From IMG/VR virus record IMGVR_UViG_3300030107_006392, positions 1 through 57,247 of that record: DNA of 57,247 nucleotides, one strand, 5' to 3'. This document shows, in pieces, positions 50,401 to 57,247 of the stretch. The translations under genes were made by a program, and so were the position numbers. Source of the DNA: a virus. Below the pieces are notes generated by a model that did no database searches, had not been told where the DNA came from, and saw only the letters and a program-made list of their open reading frames with translations. How positions within the stretch are numbered: position 1 is the first letter of the stretch; each line of letters starts with the position of its first letter.

Positions 50401-52403
50401 GCTCTGTTCTCCATTAAGCTATCAAAAAATTCTACTTCTTTCTTAGTTAAAGCAACACTTCCAGCTTCTTCAAATGTTCGTGCTTGTCTATCAGGGGCAG
50501 CTTCTACTACTACATCTTCATCTACCAACAAATCTTCGGGTTTAAAATCTTCTAACGCTACTTCAGGAGTAATTCGCCCCGTAAAATCAGGGGCAAACTC
50601 CACCCTTTCAAATATTTGCTTGGCTTTAAAAATGTCAGCCTCTGCCAAGCCTCCCTTGACAGACCTGAAGAAATTAAGAATACGTTGCCATATTGACAGG
50701 GGTCGCCCCTTGAGAGGTGCCTGACCACTCACATGTCCCCTGAACATTTCAGCCGCCGCTTCTTCTATCTGTGCAGTCTCATCAAGATCTCTATAAGTTT
50801 TTCTTATAACCTCCATTACGGTCTTATCAGGATCAGACCAATGCTTGGCAGTTGATGCCGCCTTAGCAAGGAAGTTCATGTCCTTGTCGTTAAGAACTCC
50901 AAGGTCTACCCATGAATGGACAGTCTCGTGATCGGTAAGACCAGCAAGATATTGCGCCATAAGCTTAGGTTTTTTAAGAGTTTCTTCGGGAAGGGCATCG
51001 AGACTAAGCATGATAGCCGCTTTAGCCGATTGATTCTGGGGAGTGAACTGTGCTTCTGATGGAGCAACCTGCACTTCGCCTGCAATTTCAGGGCGGTTAA
51101 GGCTTTCGGTTATGATTAAAGCAACCTTTTTTGAAATGCCACGAACCTGTAACCTCTTGGTTAGATTGGCTCTCATTTTTTCTAAAACTTCAGGGGGGTA
51201 TGTTTGCTTAGGCGAGACATTGGGTGTTGCATTTTTAATTTTCTGCAAGGTGGATGTACTATCTTCTACATCCAAATCCCCAATCTCACCTTGTTCACTC
51301 ACATATAAAGTGTCAGGAGTACTGACTATTTCTTCAGACGCTATCAATTGTTGAGGAGGCTGAGGTGTTACCTCTTCTACTTCAGGTAATTCATCGGGTA
51401 AACCTTCGGTAACATCGGGGAGTATCTGCGATGTGGGTTGGTCAGTAGGTCGAGCCAATGGAGAAGTAACAGTACCAACAGTACCACCAGTAAGACCACC
51501 AACAATACCAGCATTAACAACATTACGAAGACGTTGGTTAAGCTCAATGTCATTTCCTGCCACACCCGCAAGCTCAGTTCCTTCACCTGTTAACTCCTGT
51601 ATAATTTGTTGAGCTAATTCTGTAGCACCTTCTGTTGTAAATCCTCTCGTACCTAACTGTAAAAATCTTTTAGTAATGGATCGGGAAATTTCCTGTTTAG
51701 TTTTGTTACGGAATGGAGCGGATAAAGCACTCAATCCCACCATGTCCAAAGCAGCCATAATAATGCCAGGACCTACTGCAACCTTGGAAGCTAAATCAGC
51801 TTCCACCTTTTCCTGCTCTAGCAAATAATCATAAGTATCACCGTAATTAAGAGCAAAAGAACCTAACCCAGCACCTGCTCTTGCTCCTACAGCCATACCT
51901 CCTGGCCCCAAAGGTGCGCCTACAATAGCACCAGGAATTGCAGTAGCTACAGGTACAGCAAGAGAAGCAAGACCTTGACCTAATCCAGAACCAAAAGCAT
52001 CACCAATACGATCAAGATCACCAGACATTATAGCTTCCAAAGCATCTGGCTCACGAGGAACAAATTCATCAGGAGAGTCTTTGTATTCCTGTGCTGTTTC
52101 AGCACCCCAATCCCTCATAGAATCACTGCCAAACGCACGACCAAGACCTTCAATAGCCCTTGCGCCTAGTTTGGGATTGCCTTCGGTAAGGGTAGATAGA
52201 AAGCTGCCTTTTAGCTGAGAGAAAAACCCTTCTTCAGAAGGTTGCTCTGGCGGTGCATCTATAACTTGGTCACTGGAAGTCTGACCCGCAAGTAATTGCT
52301 GATGGATGTTATTAACTGTTTGTTGTTGCTCATCAGGAGAAAGCTGTAGAAAAGAATCATCAACATTAATTCCTGAAAATTCCCCTATCTGTAATATAGG
52401 CAT
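44427..52403 (-). CDS. giant polyvalent virion protein (2,658 aa; metallopeptidase, GNAT and LPD38-like modules)
   Basis: The longest gene. N-terminal Gly/Ala membrane-like helices (~130-215), then a zinc-peptidase-like domain with HETVH (~491-495) and EEAAAEMF (~546). Modules follow, separated by DRQARTF (~635), DKQARRI (~735), DKQARPI (~1283), DKQARNF (~1464) and SKQARPI (~1678). Around 1400 is a GNAT-like RGQGAGRKIVENLF. The last ~980 residues include QINPFVNFLGMPARFLREM, TRSPDFMVANMLRDSLSAW and PLRIPIPFEVGFLFKTLPER, which I associate with LPD38 of polyvalent proteins. Placed after the SleB-type protein, it is probably injected with the DNA. Domain names are from memory; uninterrupted frame. 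Confidence 0.8.
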   Translation of the reverse strand: MPILQIGEFSGINVDDSFLQLSPDEQQQTVNNIHQQLLAGQTSSDQVIDAPPEQPSEEGFFSQLKGSFLSTLTEGNPKLGARAIEGLGRAFGSDSMRDWGAETAQEYKDSPDEFVPREPDALEAIMSGDLDRIGDAFGSGLGQGLASLAVPVATAIPGAIVGAPLGPGGMAVGARAGAGLGSFALNYGDTYDYLLEQEKVEADLASKVAVGPGIIMAALDMVGLSALSAPFRNKTKQEISRSITKRFLQLGTRGFTTEGATELAQQIIQELTGEGTELAGVAGNDIELNQRLRNVVNAGIVGGLTGGTVGTVTSPLARPTDQPTSQILPDVTEGLPDELPEVEEVTPQPPQQLIASEEIVSTPDTLYVSEQGEIGDLDVEDSTSTLQKIKNATPNVSPKQTYPPEVLEKMRANLTKRLQVRGISKKVALIITESLNRPEIAGEVQVAPSEAQFTPQNQSAKAAIMLSLDALPEETLKKPKLMAQYLAGLTDHETVHSWVDLGVLNDKDMNFLAKAASTAKHWSDPDKTVMEVIRKTYRDLDETAQIEEAAAEMFRGHVSGQAPLKGRPLSIWQRILNFFRSVKGGLAEADIFKAKQIFERVEFAPDFTGRITPEVALEDFKPEDLLVDEDVVVEAAPDRQARTFEEAGSVALTKKEVEFFDSLMENRANREELLEQVPSLKIANDRLSIDSTDIDNLNNFVDSVGRSDGLSAVPPRLRGGESSVKFYRPFFQSSEGDKQARRIGTTGQYVGAPKGIDSPQKLRTLRKNMLKIAEEGEPGRFWYERSGNSILDLVDGNKEEADKIAQAIAITSAGSTPVLANFQFAIQAYNQWKAGRPILTGKFPSAMVPRLEKLFDGIDWPGRKTNTFYNNIMASIDPSRSQGVTVDMHMMRVFGFPSEGGTPTPAQYDFVENEVTRIADQLGWTPYQVQAAMWVVQKASRDGKPVSEMTFDYQDALEKNLGQISWETKPSQESGHFPEIFNAPMNEQADYHFTMSKALTDDNGRDLLAQEVGLLSPRSFDAPGVYEGVVSPGTQTYALMPMKYKGQPGEVDEATLDLVKMYMTARGILLKQDGVGAHRLFFNKSVPLRDKNAVAVNIGRPFTNEEITNLDSILQQEFDSTDFSPVSTENGANIINFMEMGDTYQTKDGIEKTDNRQFQNKVINALNSFEISDIPNPEGMVVNKAASQNVYVGNFGGWKENPNGEIYLEGTFGGRPDLQDRVRSIVTKYADRIEAAEQEIAERYGWTRNDRYNSRYRTEPEVDQQFNPVDEVLETQQPTEVDAGDKQARPINQSPIAPRLELKSGFFDQLENENLIFTAGIRAGSSAPGVARLGFEVYDKKFIENNLPPDGGRPSKETLKEARLGRVEINLVVDEETGNATDEIEGLVNIEVAKNKRGQGAGRKIVENLFANADNDLRIYDIQKKAKKFWDILGTEYEPTATRRVKILDGKISRLDKQVVEDLTPDKQARNFRNLSPRQQALVGRRLPDGEVSRVWGRITSTGVPKQYKGQSIPVIMPRGDRRTVGYEHAQEHEPDFLAYTPYENVGQALGSMMDAYADPVRKGEFRTEANERGEYGAYEISWKDPESEKIIKAGFQFLPEGILEGQRRPYFALATIFPEGPTYSERRSRPANFEREYVDTASRLARNGTYNLNGVSPLAKRTAIEINMPKKVGPNTLTLPSKQARPISQNYSIKSAPMEMGVEFPSGTVEENRHETLGQKFLGSLGMLGGTKLDSFGEFGKWFRQNVIDNWDPARRGDVAISEKDARYAGALSASGSAHAALRMARRGTAITAYALSKGVPVYRGGGTKVEAIPEDAEQINFDGTRERSRIAGTDTGLIPIIEPLRNGNRFKAFHFYSIARRAARLIQEGREKLLTQEQIAQYLALGNSVSEIAQIMGVDVAQVNTLIGDKNIKFNKDFSDIFQDYQVWNSYFVDFLVDTGVLDATQAEKWKETGDYIPFYRQLDSKYQKEENLGEISGEGNMFAGITTHVPPVLKGTGTVYAVIATDADGNETMLPTTFDAKEKTIAEAYAKKYTDETGVSTRVSRKGMPIGGFLDTVTENALSAVQTGMLNVGVQRAMRNMAILDPTQTVKVKKGSTNSITFRVKGKEMTLHISDQAMYSALANYNSNQQINPFVNFLGMPARFLREMVTRSPDFMVANMLRDSLSAWATSGRNTGALAGTTSGFVKALKGSTSADAIASAGLMTGFDFGGDPSKMTDFIEKELLKYKYPSKMGRIIRNPLKAIWDASGTASRASDAATRIAVYEKVLQETGDEVQAIYEAQEVINFSARGSSAVIQNLAVMVPFLNARLQGLDVLYRASMGAKGFTPRVESDIVKRRFITRALLVGMSSAAYWALVHDDEEYINQNPEIKDNYWIIPSKFIPGYEGPPLRIPIPFEVGFLFKTLPERTMALMFGKDVPRDTVTALTRGLANTFEFNPIPQAVLPIGEAITNFSFWTGREIEGSYLERLEPGYRANSRTSALAIELGQALNASPVKIDHMIKGYSGTLGTVLFDTIDQVMRQTSEELGERPSKQLSEYPFIKRFFARPDARGLVTQFYDLREAVGQAVNTLKDLEQGELTVSEAEKFEEKRLELLDLEIEVEAIAGVLSELRKERLDILRSNLSAEAKRDLIKEITAEELLAVEAIPELRQEAFQ

Positions 52404-52416
52404 TATTTAATCGTGC

Positions 52417-54780
52417 TCATTTTTTAGTCACGCTCCACGATACAGGAGACACAATTGGCAAATTTCTACCGCCCATATAATTTTCCCGCAATATTTGTGA
52501 CGCTGCTATACGAGCATTCTGTGGATTCATTTTCCCGTAATCAAGATATGTTCCTTCTATTAACTTACGTCTAATTTCACGTTCCTGTTTTTTACCATCT
52601 CCTTTCATATAATTTTGATAAGCACTTTCTAAGCGCGATTTCTTTAATGTCTCGTCAGGCACAGTGGGAGGGGAATAAGTTGCTCTTATAGATTGTCTTA
52701 CACCAGGCTTAACACGTCCTGGCTTACCATCTTCCATAAAGAAATATTTTTCTGGATTTCTAGAGTTTCTATAATCTTCTAATATTCTATTTTCATACGC
52801 TTGATATTCACCTCCTCTTGCTAATTTTTCAGCAGCTATATCCGTAGCTCTTTTCTGATTAGCGAGAGTGGCAAGAGCTATTTGACGTTTAGCTAACGCG
52901 GCTTTGTCATCCGTAAATTGCTTAACTCCTGCCTGAGCACCAGGAATAGAACTCAGGAATGTTGCGCCAGGCTGACTGGCCTGTTGCATAATGCCAAGCC
53001 CTGCCGTTAACAAGCCCATAGCTTTAGCATCATCCTGTGACTTCGTTATATCCGCAAGCAACTGTGCATATTGACCATCGCCAGCACCAGTCGGTGAACC
53101 ATCAACAGGCTGTAAATAAGAAACTTTTTTATCAGCTTTATTATCTACATTACTTATCATTTCCTCGCCATATTTTCCCCCTTTAAAATTTTCATAAGCC
53201 TTTTGTTCTTTAAGCATATTAGTTCGGATTGGGTCTTCCAAAAATTCAGCAGTGGATCGATCGCCTAAAAAAGCATATGATTGATCGGGTGCAAGATTAG
53301 CCAAAGCGGAAAGCCCTTCCCTACCTTGCCCCGTATAAGCATCTGGAATACCCCCAAACGCTTGTTTTGTTGTTACTGATGGATGGGCTTTTTGTGCTTC
53401 ATACTTTTGTTGAGGAGTTTGCGCTGTAGCATGAACAGGTGCATTTTTTGCTTTTATCTCATTTATTATAGATTGAACAAACTGATTACCTGCGCTAGGG
53501 GTACTGATATTTTCTTGTCTAATATCCCTCGCTCTTCTTTCCTGATTTATCCTTGCTATATTCGCTTGAGCCTTAGCCAAAGCATCCGCTTTCCGTTGCT
53601 CTTTTGTATCTAAAGTAGGAGGAACAAGAAGCTCATAGTTATCAATAACTCCATCAGTTTTTCCTAAAAGTTCAGAAGGTTGGGGTGTAGTTCTTCCTAA
53701 CCGTTGCAACGCTGCTAAATTTAAATCTGGCAACTTACCCCTTGGAACAAATCCCGTTTCACTACCTGCATCATTACCAGAAGGAACTAAGCTCATAACA
53801 TACGATTTAACAAAATCCGAAGCATCACCCAAAAGATTACCTAATCCTGCCTTTTTATTTACATCTGCTACTGCTCGTGCTATTTGCTGGTTATCGTCTA
53901 CGGACGCTACTTGTCCAGCAGTCGAACCATAATAAGGAGAAAAATCCTCTGCAGCATTATTTATACTATACCGATCATAAAACACATGCTTCCCTATTCT
54001 TTTCCCAGCACTTTTATCTTGATCCATAATAGGAAATGGTGTTGCTAAATCAGGATTTTGAAACAAAACAGCATTACCCACTGGGTTTTCATTACCAAAG
54101 TCCATAAGCAATTCTTCTATTACATCTTCAGTCTCATCCGTTGCTTCCCCTAACTTAGAAAGATCGCCCTTTAAATCATTCAAAGGGGAAAACTGATATC
54201 CTTTTGCTGATGGTTGTTTCAGAACGCCTTCAAGAGTGTTAGGAAATTTTTTAGAAAGAATGCGATTAACAATAACAGACGCTACGGCTTTCTTTCCTTC
54301 TGCTGATTCACCCCCTGCTTCTGCTTCAACCATTTGTGCTAATAACTTCCTGTCAATATCACCCAGCATATTGATAAACTTATCAACGCTTTCCATGCCG
54401 CCCCCTGTCTGCATATAAACAGGACCGCCCGCTTCCATTCCCATAGAGGGCGGTGGAGCAGGAGGCATCGGCATTTGAGAAGGAGCCGAAGGAGGTATTT
54501 GCCCGGCGGACGGAGGCATTTGCATCCCATTTGATAGGGCTTGCATCATAGGAGGTGGCGCCATCATATCTTCAGGGGGCGCTATCATATCTTCTAATAC
54601 AGTTTTTTTATCTTGCTCTTTTAATTGACCAGTGTATTCATCTCTAACTTTTTTACGTCTTTCAATTTCAGTCATAACAAGATAGGTAGGAGCATTACCC
54701 GTAGGTTGTTGAACCTCCTGCATTAACTTATCATCAGGAATACCTTTTAAAATTTCCTGCATCTGTAAAATATTTGGCAT
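52417..54780 (-). CDS. virion protein with SleB-type cell-wall hydrolase domain (787 aa)
   Basis: The start at 54780 (MPNILQMQEILKG) follows the upstream stop; the open frame to 55134 overlaps another gene and is noise. Residues ~145-265 carry LLAQMVEAEAGGESAEGKKA, VASVIVNRI and YQFSPLNDL: a SleB/CwlJ (Hydrolase_2) domain with E152/E154 candidates. A Pro/Met-rich linker precedes (~66-118), and long helical disordered segments follow. It probably opens peptidoglycan during DNA ejection, like the transglycosylase of T7 gp16 (analogy). Confidence 0.8.
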   Translation of the reverse strand: MPNILQMQEILKGIPDDKLMQEVQQPTGNAPTYLVMTEIERRKKVRDEYTGQLKEQDKKTVLEDMIAPPEDMMAPPPMMQALSNGMQMPPSAGQIPPSAPSQMPMPPAPPPSMGMEAGGPVYMQTGGGMESVDKFINMLGDIDRKLLAQMVEAEAGGESAEGKKAVASVIVNRILSKKFPNTLEGVLKQPSAKGYQFSPLNDLKGDLSKLGEATDETEDVIEELLMDFGNENPVGNAVLFQNPDLATPFPIMDQDKSAGKRIGKHVFYDRYSINNAAEDFSPYYGSTAGQVASVDDNQQIARAVADVNKKAGLGNLLGDASDFVKSYVMSLVPSGNDAGSETGFVPRGKLPDLNLAALQRLGRTTPQPSELLGKTDGVIDNYELLVPPTLDTKEQRKADALAKAQANIARINQERRARDIRQENISTPSAGNQFVQSIINEIKAKNAPVHATAQTPQQKYEAQKAHPSVTTKQAFGGIPDAYTGQGREGLSALANLAPDQSYAFLGDRSTAEFLEDPIRTNMLKEQKAYENFKGGKYGEEMISNVDNKADKKVSYLQPVDGSPTGAGDGQYAQLLADITKSQDDAKAMGLLTAGLGIMQQASQPGATFLSSIPGAQAGVKQFTDDKAALAKRQIALATLANQKRATDIAAEKLARGGEYQAYENRILEDYRNSRNPEKYFFMEDGKPGRVKPGVRQSIRATYSPPTVPDETLKKSRLESAYQNYMKGDGKKQEREIRRKLIEGTYLDYGKMNPQNARIAASQILRENYMGGRNLPIVSPVSWSVTKK

Positions 54781-54784
54781 CGCA

Positions 54785-55777
54785 TTATCCTGTAAGCATT
54801 TTGTAAAGACCAAGACCACCAAGACCAGCCCCAGCCAATTGACCAGTAAACGATCCTGGTGCTTTGTATTGATAAACTTCTGATTGTGGGGTAACAGGAA
54901 CTCCCTGTAACAATCCAGCCAGATACTGAAGTTGTCTGCGCTCAAAGTCACGTTGGTTAAGAAAGTCCTGATAGGCAATATCAAGGTTTGCCTGATCCAT
55001 TTTTTGCTGGGCTGAACCAACACCTTGAAGCGCCCCTGCCTGAGCCATCTGTTGTTGGAAAAGCAATGGATCAATACCTGCTGAAGCAGCCGCTGCGTCC
55101 ATACCATACCTAGCCTCCGAAAGTCTTTCGGCACCAGTCAATTGAGCGGCTTTCATACGTGCTTCTCTGTCTCTGAGAAACTGGTCTCTAGCTTGTTGCT
55201 GGGCAGCTAAATAAGACTGTTGTCTCTGCTGAGACTCCACGTCTCCCATTCTCTGTTCAAACTTATCTCTTTCCAAAGCCTCTTCAACAGCCGCTCTACT
55301 TCCTCTACGAGTGCCTCTTGATACCCGTGCATCAGCACGTTTTCTTGCTTGTTGATCAAATATTTCTTGCCCTCTCATCCTTTGCCTATCCAGCACATCT
55401 TCTAAATAAGGGTCTTGATATTTTTTATAATCGGTACTTGGGTCATACTGATTTACTTGACCCGTGTAATCTTGCGCCTGAAAAGCCCTAGGTCCAATAT
55501 TCATAATGCCCGCATAATAATCTTGAGCATCCATCATTCCTTTGGGGGCTTGTGTTGCAGAAGCTATTGACATATCAAAAGCAGATTGTTGTTCAGGAGT
55601 AAACTGAGCTATACGAGCGCCACCATATGGATTATAAGCTTGTTGAGATAAAGACTCCCCTCGATCCAACAACCTTTCATAATATGGTTGAGCATATTGA
55701 GGAAGACTAGTTTGCGTTACTGTACTTTGCGTAGGAGTTGGACTTGGACCTCCACCACTACCACTACCTTTTCCCAT
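54785..55777 (-). CDS. internal core / ejection protein, gp14-like (330 aa)
   Basis: GGAGAAG before the ATG at 55777. Gly/Pro start, then LPQYAQPYYERLLDRGESLS, a long Arg/Gln/Ala coiled-coil region (~140-230, RQRMRGQEIFDQQARKRADA) and a hydrophobic Gly-rich C-terminus (SFTGQLAGAGLGGLGLYKM) able to enter a membrane. The position after the GNAT protein mirrors the T7 gp13-gp14-gp15-gp16 order. Ejection-complex role is inferred. Confidence 0.7.
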   Translation of the reverse strand: MGKGSGSGGGPSPTPTQSTVTQTSLPQYAQPYYERLLDRGESLSQQAYNPYGGARIAQFTPEQQSAFDMSIASATQAPKGMMDAQDYYAGIMNIGPRAFQAQDYTGQVNQYDPSTDYKKYQDPYLEDVLDRQRMRGQEIFDQQARKRADARVSRGTRRGSRAAVEEALERDKFEQRMGDVESQQRQQSYLAAQQQARDQFLRDREARMKAAQLTGAERLSEARYGMDAAAASAGIDPLLFQQQMAQAGALQGVGSAQQKMDQANLDIAYQDFLNQRDFERRQLQYLAGLLQGVPVTPQSEVYQYKAPGSFTGQLAGAGLGGLGLYKMLTG

Positions 55778-56183
55778 AAGACTTCTCCGTTATATAAAAA
55801 CTAAGGTCCCATCCAAGTTTTTTAAGGACACGAACCCATCCTCTTCGTCCAGTTAATTCAATACCTGCACACCCATTGTCACGTCCCCAGCTTTCAAGAA
55901 CATGATCTAATTTTGGCGCCCAATAACTTAAATGTTTTCCTCCTAAAAATTGCCCTGTAAGCATTCTTTTTTGAGGATACTCTGTAAAAGAAGTTGTGCA
56001 ACATGCTACAATAACTCCCTCTTCAAAAATAACCCAGAGTTGGCATTTCCCATTTCTTAACAAATGATACACATCTTCAATTAAAAACCTACCACCTGAT
56101 CTATCCACGGCTGGTTTCAAAAGGGGAGCTACTTCTTCCCAACATTCACTAATCCTATCTGGTGGTACTATTGAAACATTCAC
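55764..56183 (-). CDS. GNAT-like acetyltransferase-type protein, T7 gp13-like (139 aa)
   Basis: GTG start at 56183 overlapping the stop of the upstream gene. GNAT-type strands and helices: LWVIFEEGVIVACCTTSFTE, LTGQFLGGK, and GCAGIELTGRRGWVRVLKKL, GW at the end. The usual acetyl-CoA Q/RxxGxG/A loop is not clear, so activity is uncertain. Short GNAT-fold proteins in this place are regular in T7-like virion clusters, where they help assemble internal proteins. Confidence 0.7.
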   Translation of the reverse strand: MNVSIVPPDRISECWEEVAPLLKPAVDRSGGRFLIEDVYHLLRNGKCQLWVIFEEGVIVACCTTSFTEYPQKRMLTGQFLGGKHLSYWAPKLDHVLESWGRDNGCAGIELTGRRGWVRVLKKLGWDLSFYITEKSYGKR

Positions 56184-57247
56184 CCAACCATTGCCTCTTC
56201 TAGTATCTCTTCAGCCGCACCCTCTCCCATATAAGAAGGGCGCTCTGTAGTGCCCGTAGCTTTCTTTCTTAAATTTGCTCTAGCATTATCAAGCCTTCTT
56301 GCCCCTGCTTCTGTATTTCCATCGCCCATTAAAGCTACATCATCCGCAGAAAATATATATTCTCCACCACTAAAATTTATTTCTTGATCAGGAAAGTCGC
56401 CATTTAAAATATTACCGCGCTGTATGTCATCACGCCCCCCATCTTCCCCTGCAATAAGGCCATCTGGATTTCCAATTCTACGAGCAGATTCTTCTTGTAT
56501 AACCAAAGTCCTTAGTGCATCAAAAGCTTCAGGACCAAAGTAGGAAACAAACGATTCGATTGCTACCTCTGGTTGGGGATGCTCCCCACGAACCGCATCA
56601 ACAGCTTCTTGAGTTAACATCAAAGCTACTTCATCTTGTCCACCAGAAGGTATAGAAGCAATACCTTCAGCCATAACAGACTCTTCTTCTAAAGATCCAC
56701 CTTCCTGTCTATAAACACCTTCTCCAAAGAACATTCCTTCTGGACCAAACCCATACTGAGTTAAATCTTGTTGAGCTAATCCTGTTCTTGTTAAAGGAGA
56801 ACCTTGGAAAGTTTCTCCTGAACCACGATAGCTTCCTCCTGATGTTCCTTCACCAGGCATAGGTCCAGAATATTCAGGCATCATAGATGAATCAGCAACC
56901 GTTCCTCCTAATGCTCCGAATGATGCACCTGTACTAAGCGGATTATCAAGCATAGATTCAGTTACCTTTCGAGCGCCTTCTTTTAAACCACCAAGACCTT
57001 TTGATAACGCACTATCAATCCCAGAAACTCCAGTTAAACTAGTAGTTGTATCAATCCCTGTTAATGGATCAAATTTTCTTGTAAACGCTTTAGGATCTAA
57101 ACCTTGTGCGTCAGCTAATGTATCTATTGATTCTCTTGGACCAAAAGTTTGTGAACCAGAAACAATTCTATCAGGAGTTCCACCTATAGCTTGGCTAAGA
57201 CCACCAAGAGCGGCGCTTCCAATTCCTGCCGTAAGACCAGCAGTCAT
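56180..57247 (-). CDS. C-terminal part of the Gly/Ala-rich virion protein (continues at 1-1179)
   Basis: 355 residues in this fragment, starting at the window edge with MTAGLTAGIGSAALGGLSQA, which is an internal segment of the gene at 1-1179. After the variable part (~22-95) come the conserved ARKVTESMLDNPLSTGASF, then a Gly-rich region and INFSGGEYIFSADDVALMGD, TERPSYMGEGAAEEILEEAM at the end. The ATG at the edge is therefore not the real start. See the left-end entry for role. Confidence 0.8.
   Translation of the reverse strand: MTAGLTAGIGSAALGGLSQAIGGTPDRIVSGSQTFGPRESIDTLADAQGLDPKAFTRKFDPLTGIDTTTSLTGVSGIDSALSKGLGGLKEGARKVTESMLDNPLSTGASFGALGGTVADSSMMPEYSGPMPGEGTSGGSYRGSGETFQGSPLTRTGLAQQDLTQYGFGPEGMFFGEGVYRQEGGSLEEESVMAEGIASIPSGGQDEVALMLTQEAVDAVRGEHPQPEVAIESFVSYFGPEAFDALRTLVIQEESARRIGNPDGLIAGEDGGRDDIQRGNILNGDFPDQEINFSGGEYIFSADDVALMGDGNTEAGARRLDNARANLRKKATGTTERPSYMGEGAAEEILEEAMVG
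56876..57247. repeat. right copy of the terminal overlap
   Basis: 372 bases aligned to 1-333. Flanks match (about two mismatches in 102 bases at the left, 60/60 at the right) while the middle differs completely and is 39 bases longer, a multiple of three. Confidence 0.85.

Overview
The window is an essentially complete tailed-phage genome of about 57 kb (AT-rich, marine-type gene content). The best fit is an uncultured marine podovirus of unknown host. Evidence: a terminase, P22/T7-like portal, scaffold and HK97-type capsid block, short-tail adaptor proteins, no tape measure or tail sheath, an ejection-protein block (GNAT, gp14-like, cell-wall hydrolase, 2,658-residue polyvalent protein) and several small families (DUF6378, DUF6496, DUF5872, DUF7483) that I recall from marine viral contigs. 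No integrase, tRNA, CRISPR array, insertion sequence, DNA polymerase or RNA polymerase was seen.

Layout. The two window ends overlap: bases 1-333 align with 56876-57247, so the molecule is circular or circularly permuted. The gene cut at the left edge (1-1179, minus) continues at the right edge (56180-57247). Two transcription arms diverge from a 785-base regulatory region (24689-25473). The leftward arm runs 24.7 kb to 1, then 57.2 to 40.8 kb. In order it carries terS, two small genes, an adenine methyltransferase, two tiny coupled genes, terL, portal, a GroES-like co-chaperonin, scaffold, capsid (then a terminator at 14254), decoration proteins, neck proteins, lectin-like fibres, a propeller-like hub, the ejection block, holin, GH24 lysozyme and many small basic, zinc or membrane proteins. 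The rightward arm runs 25.5-40.7 kb. It begins with a MoxR-type AAA ATPase / unknown / metallopeptidase-VWA trio, followed by recombination genes (PD-(D/E)XK nuclease, Sak3/DUF1071 annealing protein, HNH), RHH and winged-helix regulators, GIY-YIG and a beta-class methyltransferase. A leftward island at 31.0-34.0 kb carries RusA, a small gene, a Toprim primase-helicase and one unknown gene. The island is bounded by overlapping divergent promoters (33953-34001) and a terminator (30991-31027).

How it may work. With helicase-primase, annealing protein and RusA but no polymerase, the phage probably borrows the host replisome. A perfect DnaA box followed by AT-rich DNA (39925-40049) is an origin candidate. 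The GroES-like protein sits inside the capsid assembly cluster and probably assists capsid folding. The early AAA/VWA-peptidase trio looks like a remodelling or proteolysis machine aimed at the host.

Most unusual points: two alleles of a hypervariable segment at the contig ends; a single gene enclosed by an imperfect inverted repeat that could fold its mRNA into a panhandle; a giant virion protein whose modules are separated by five copies of a [DS][KR]QAR motif; a cluster of eleven GTAC sites in 163 bases; and paired hairpins at the predicted 5' end of the early transcript.
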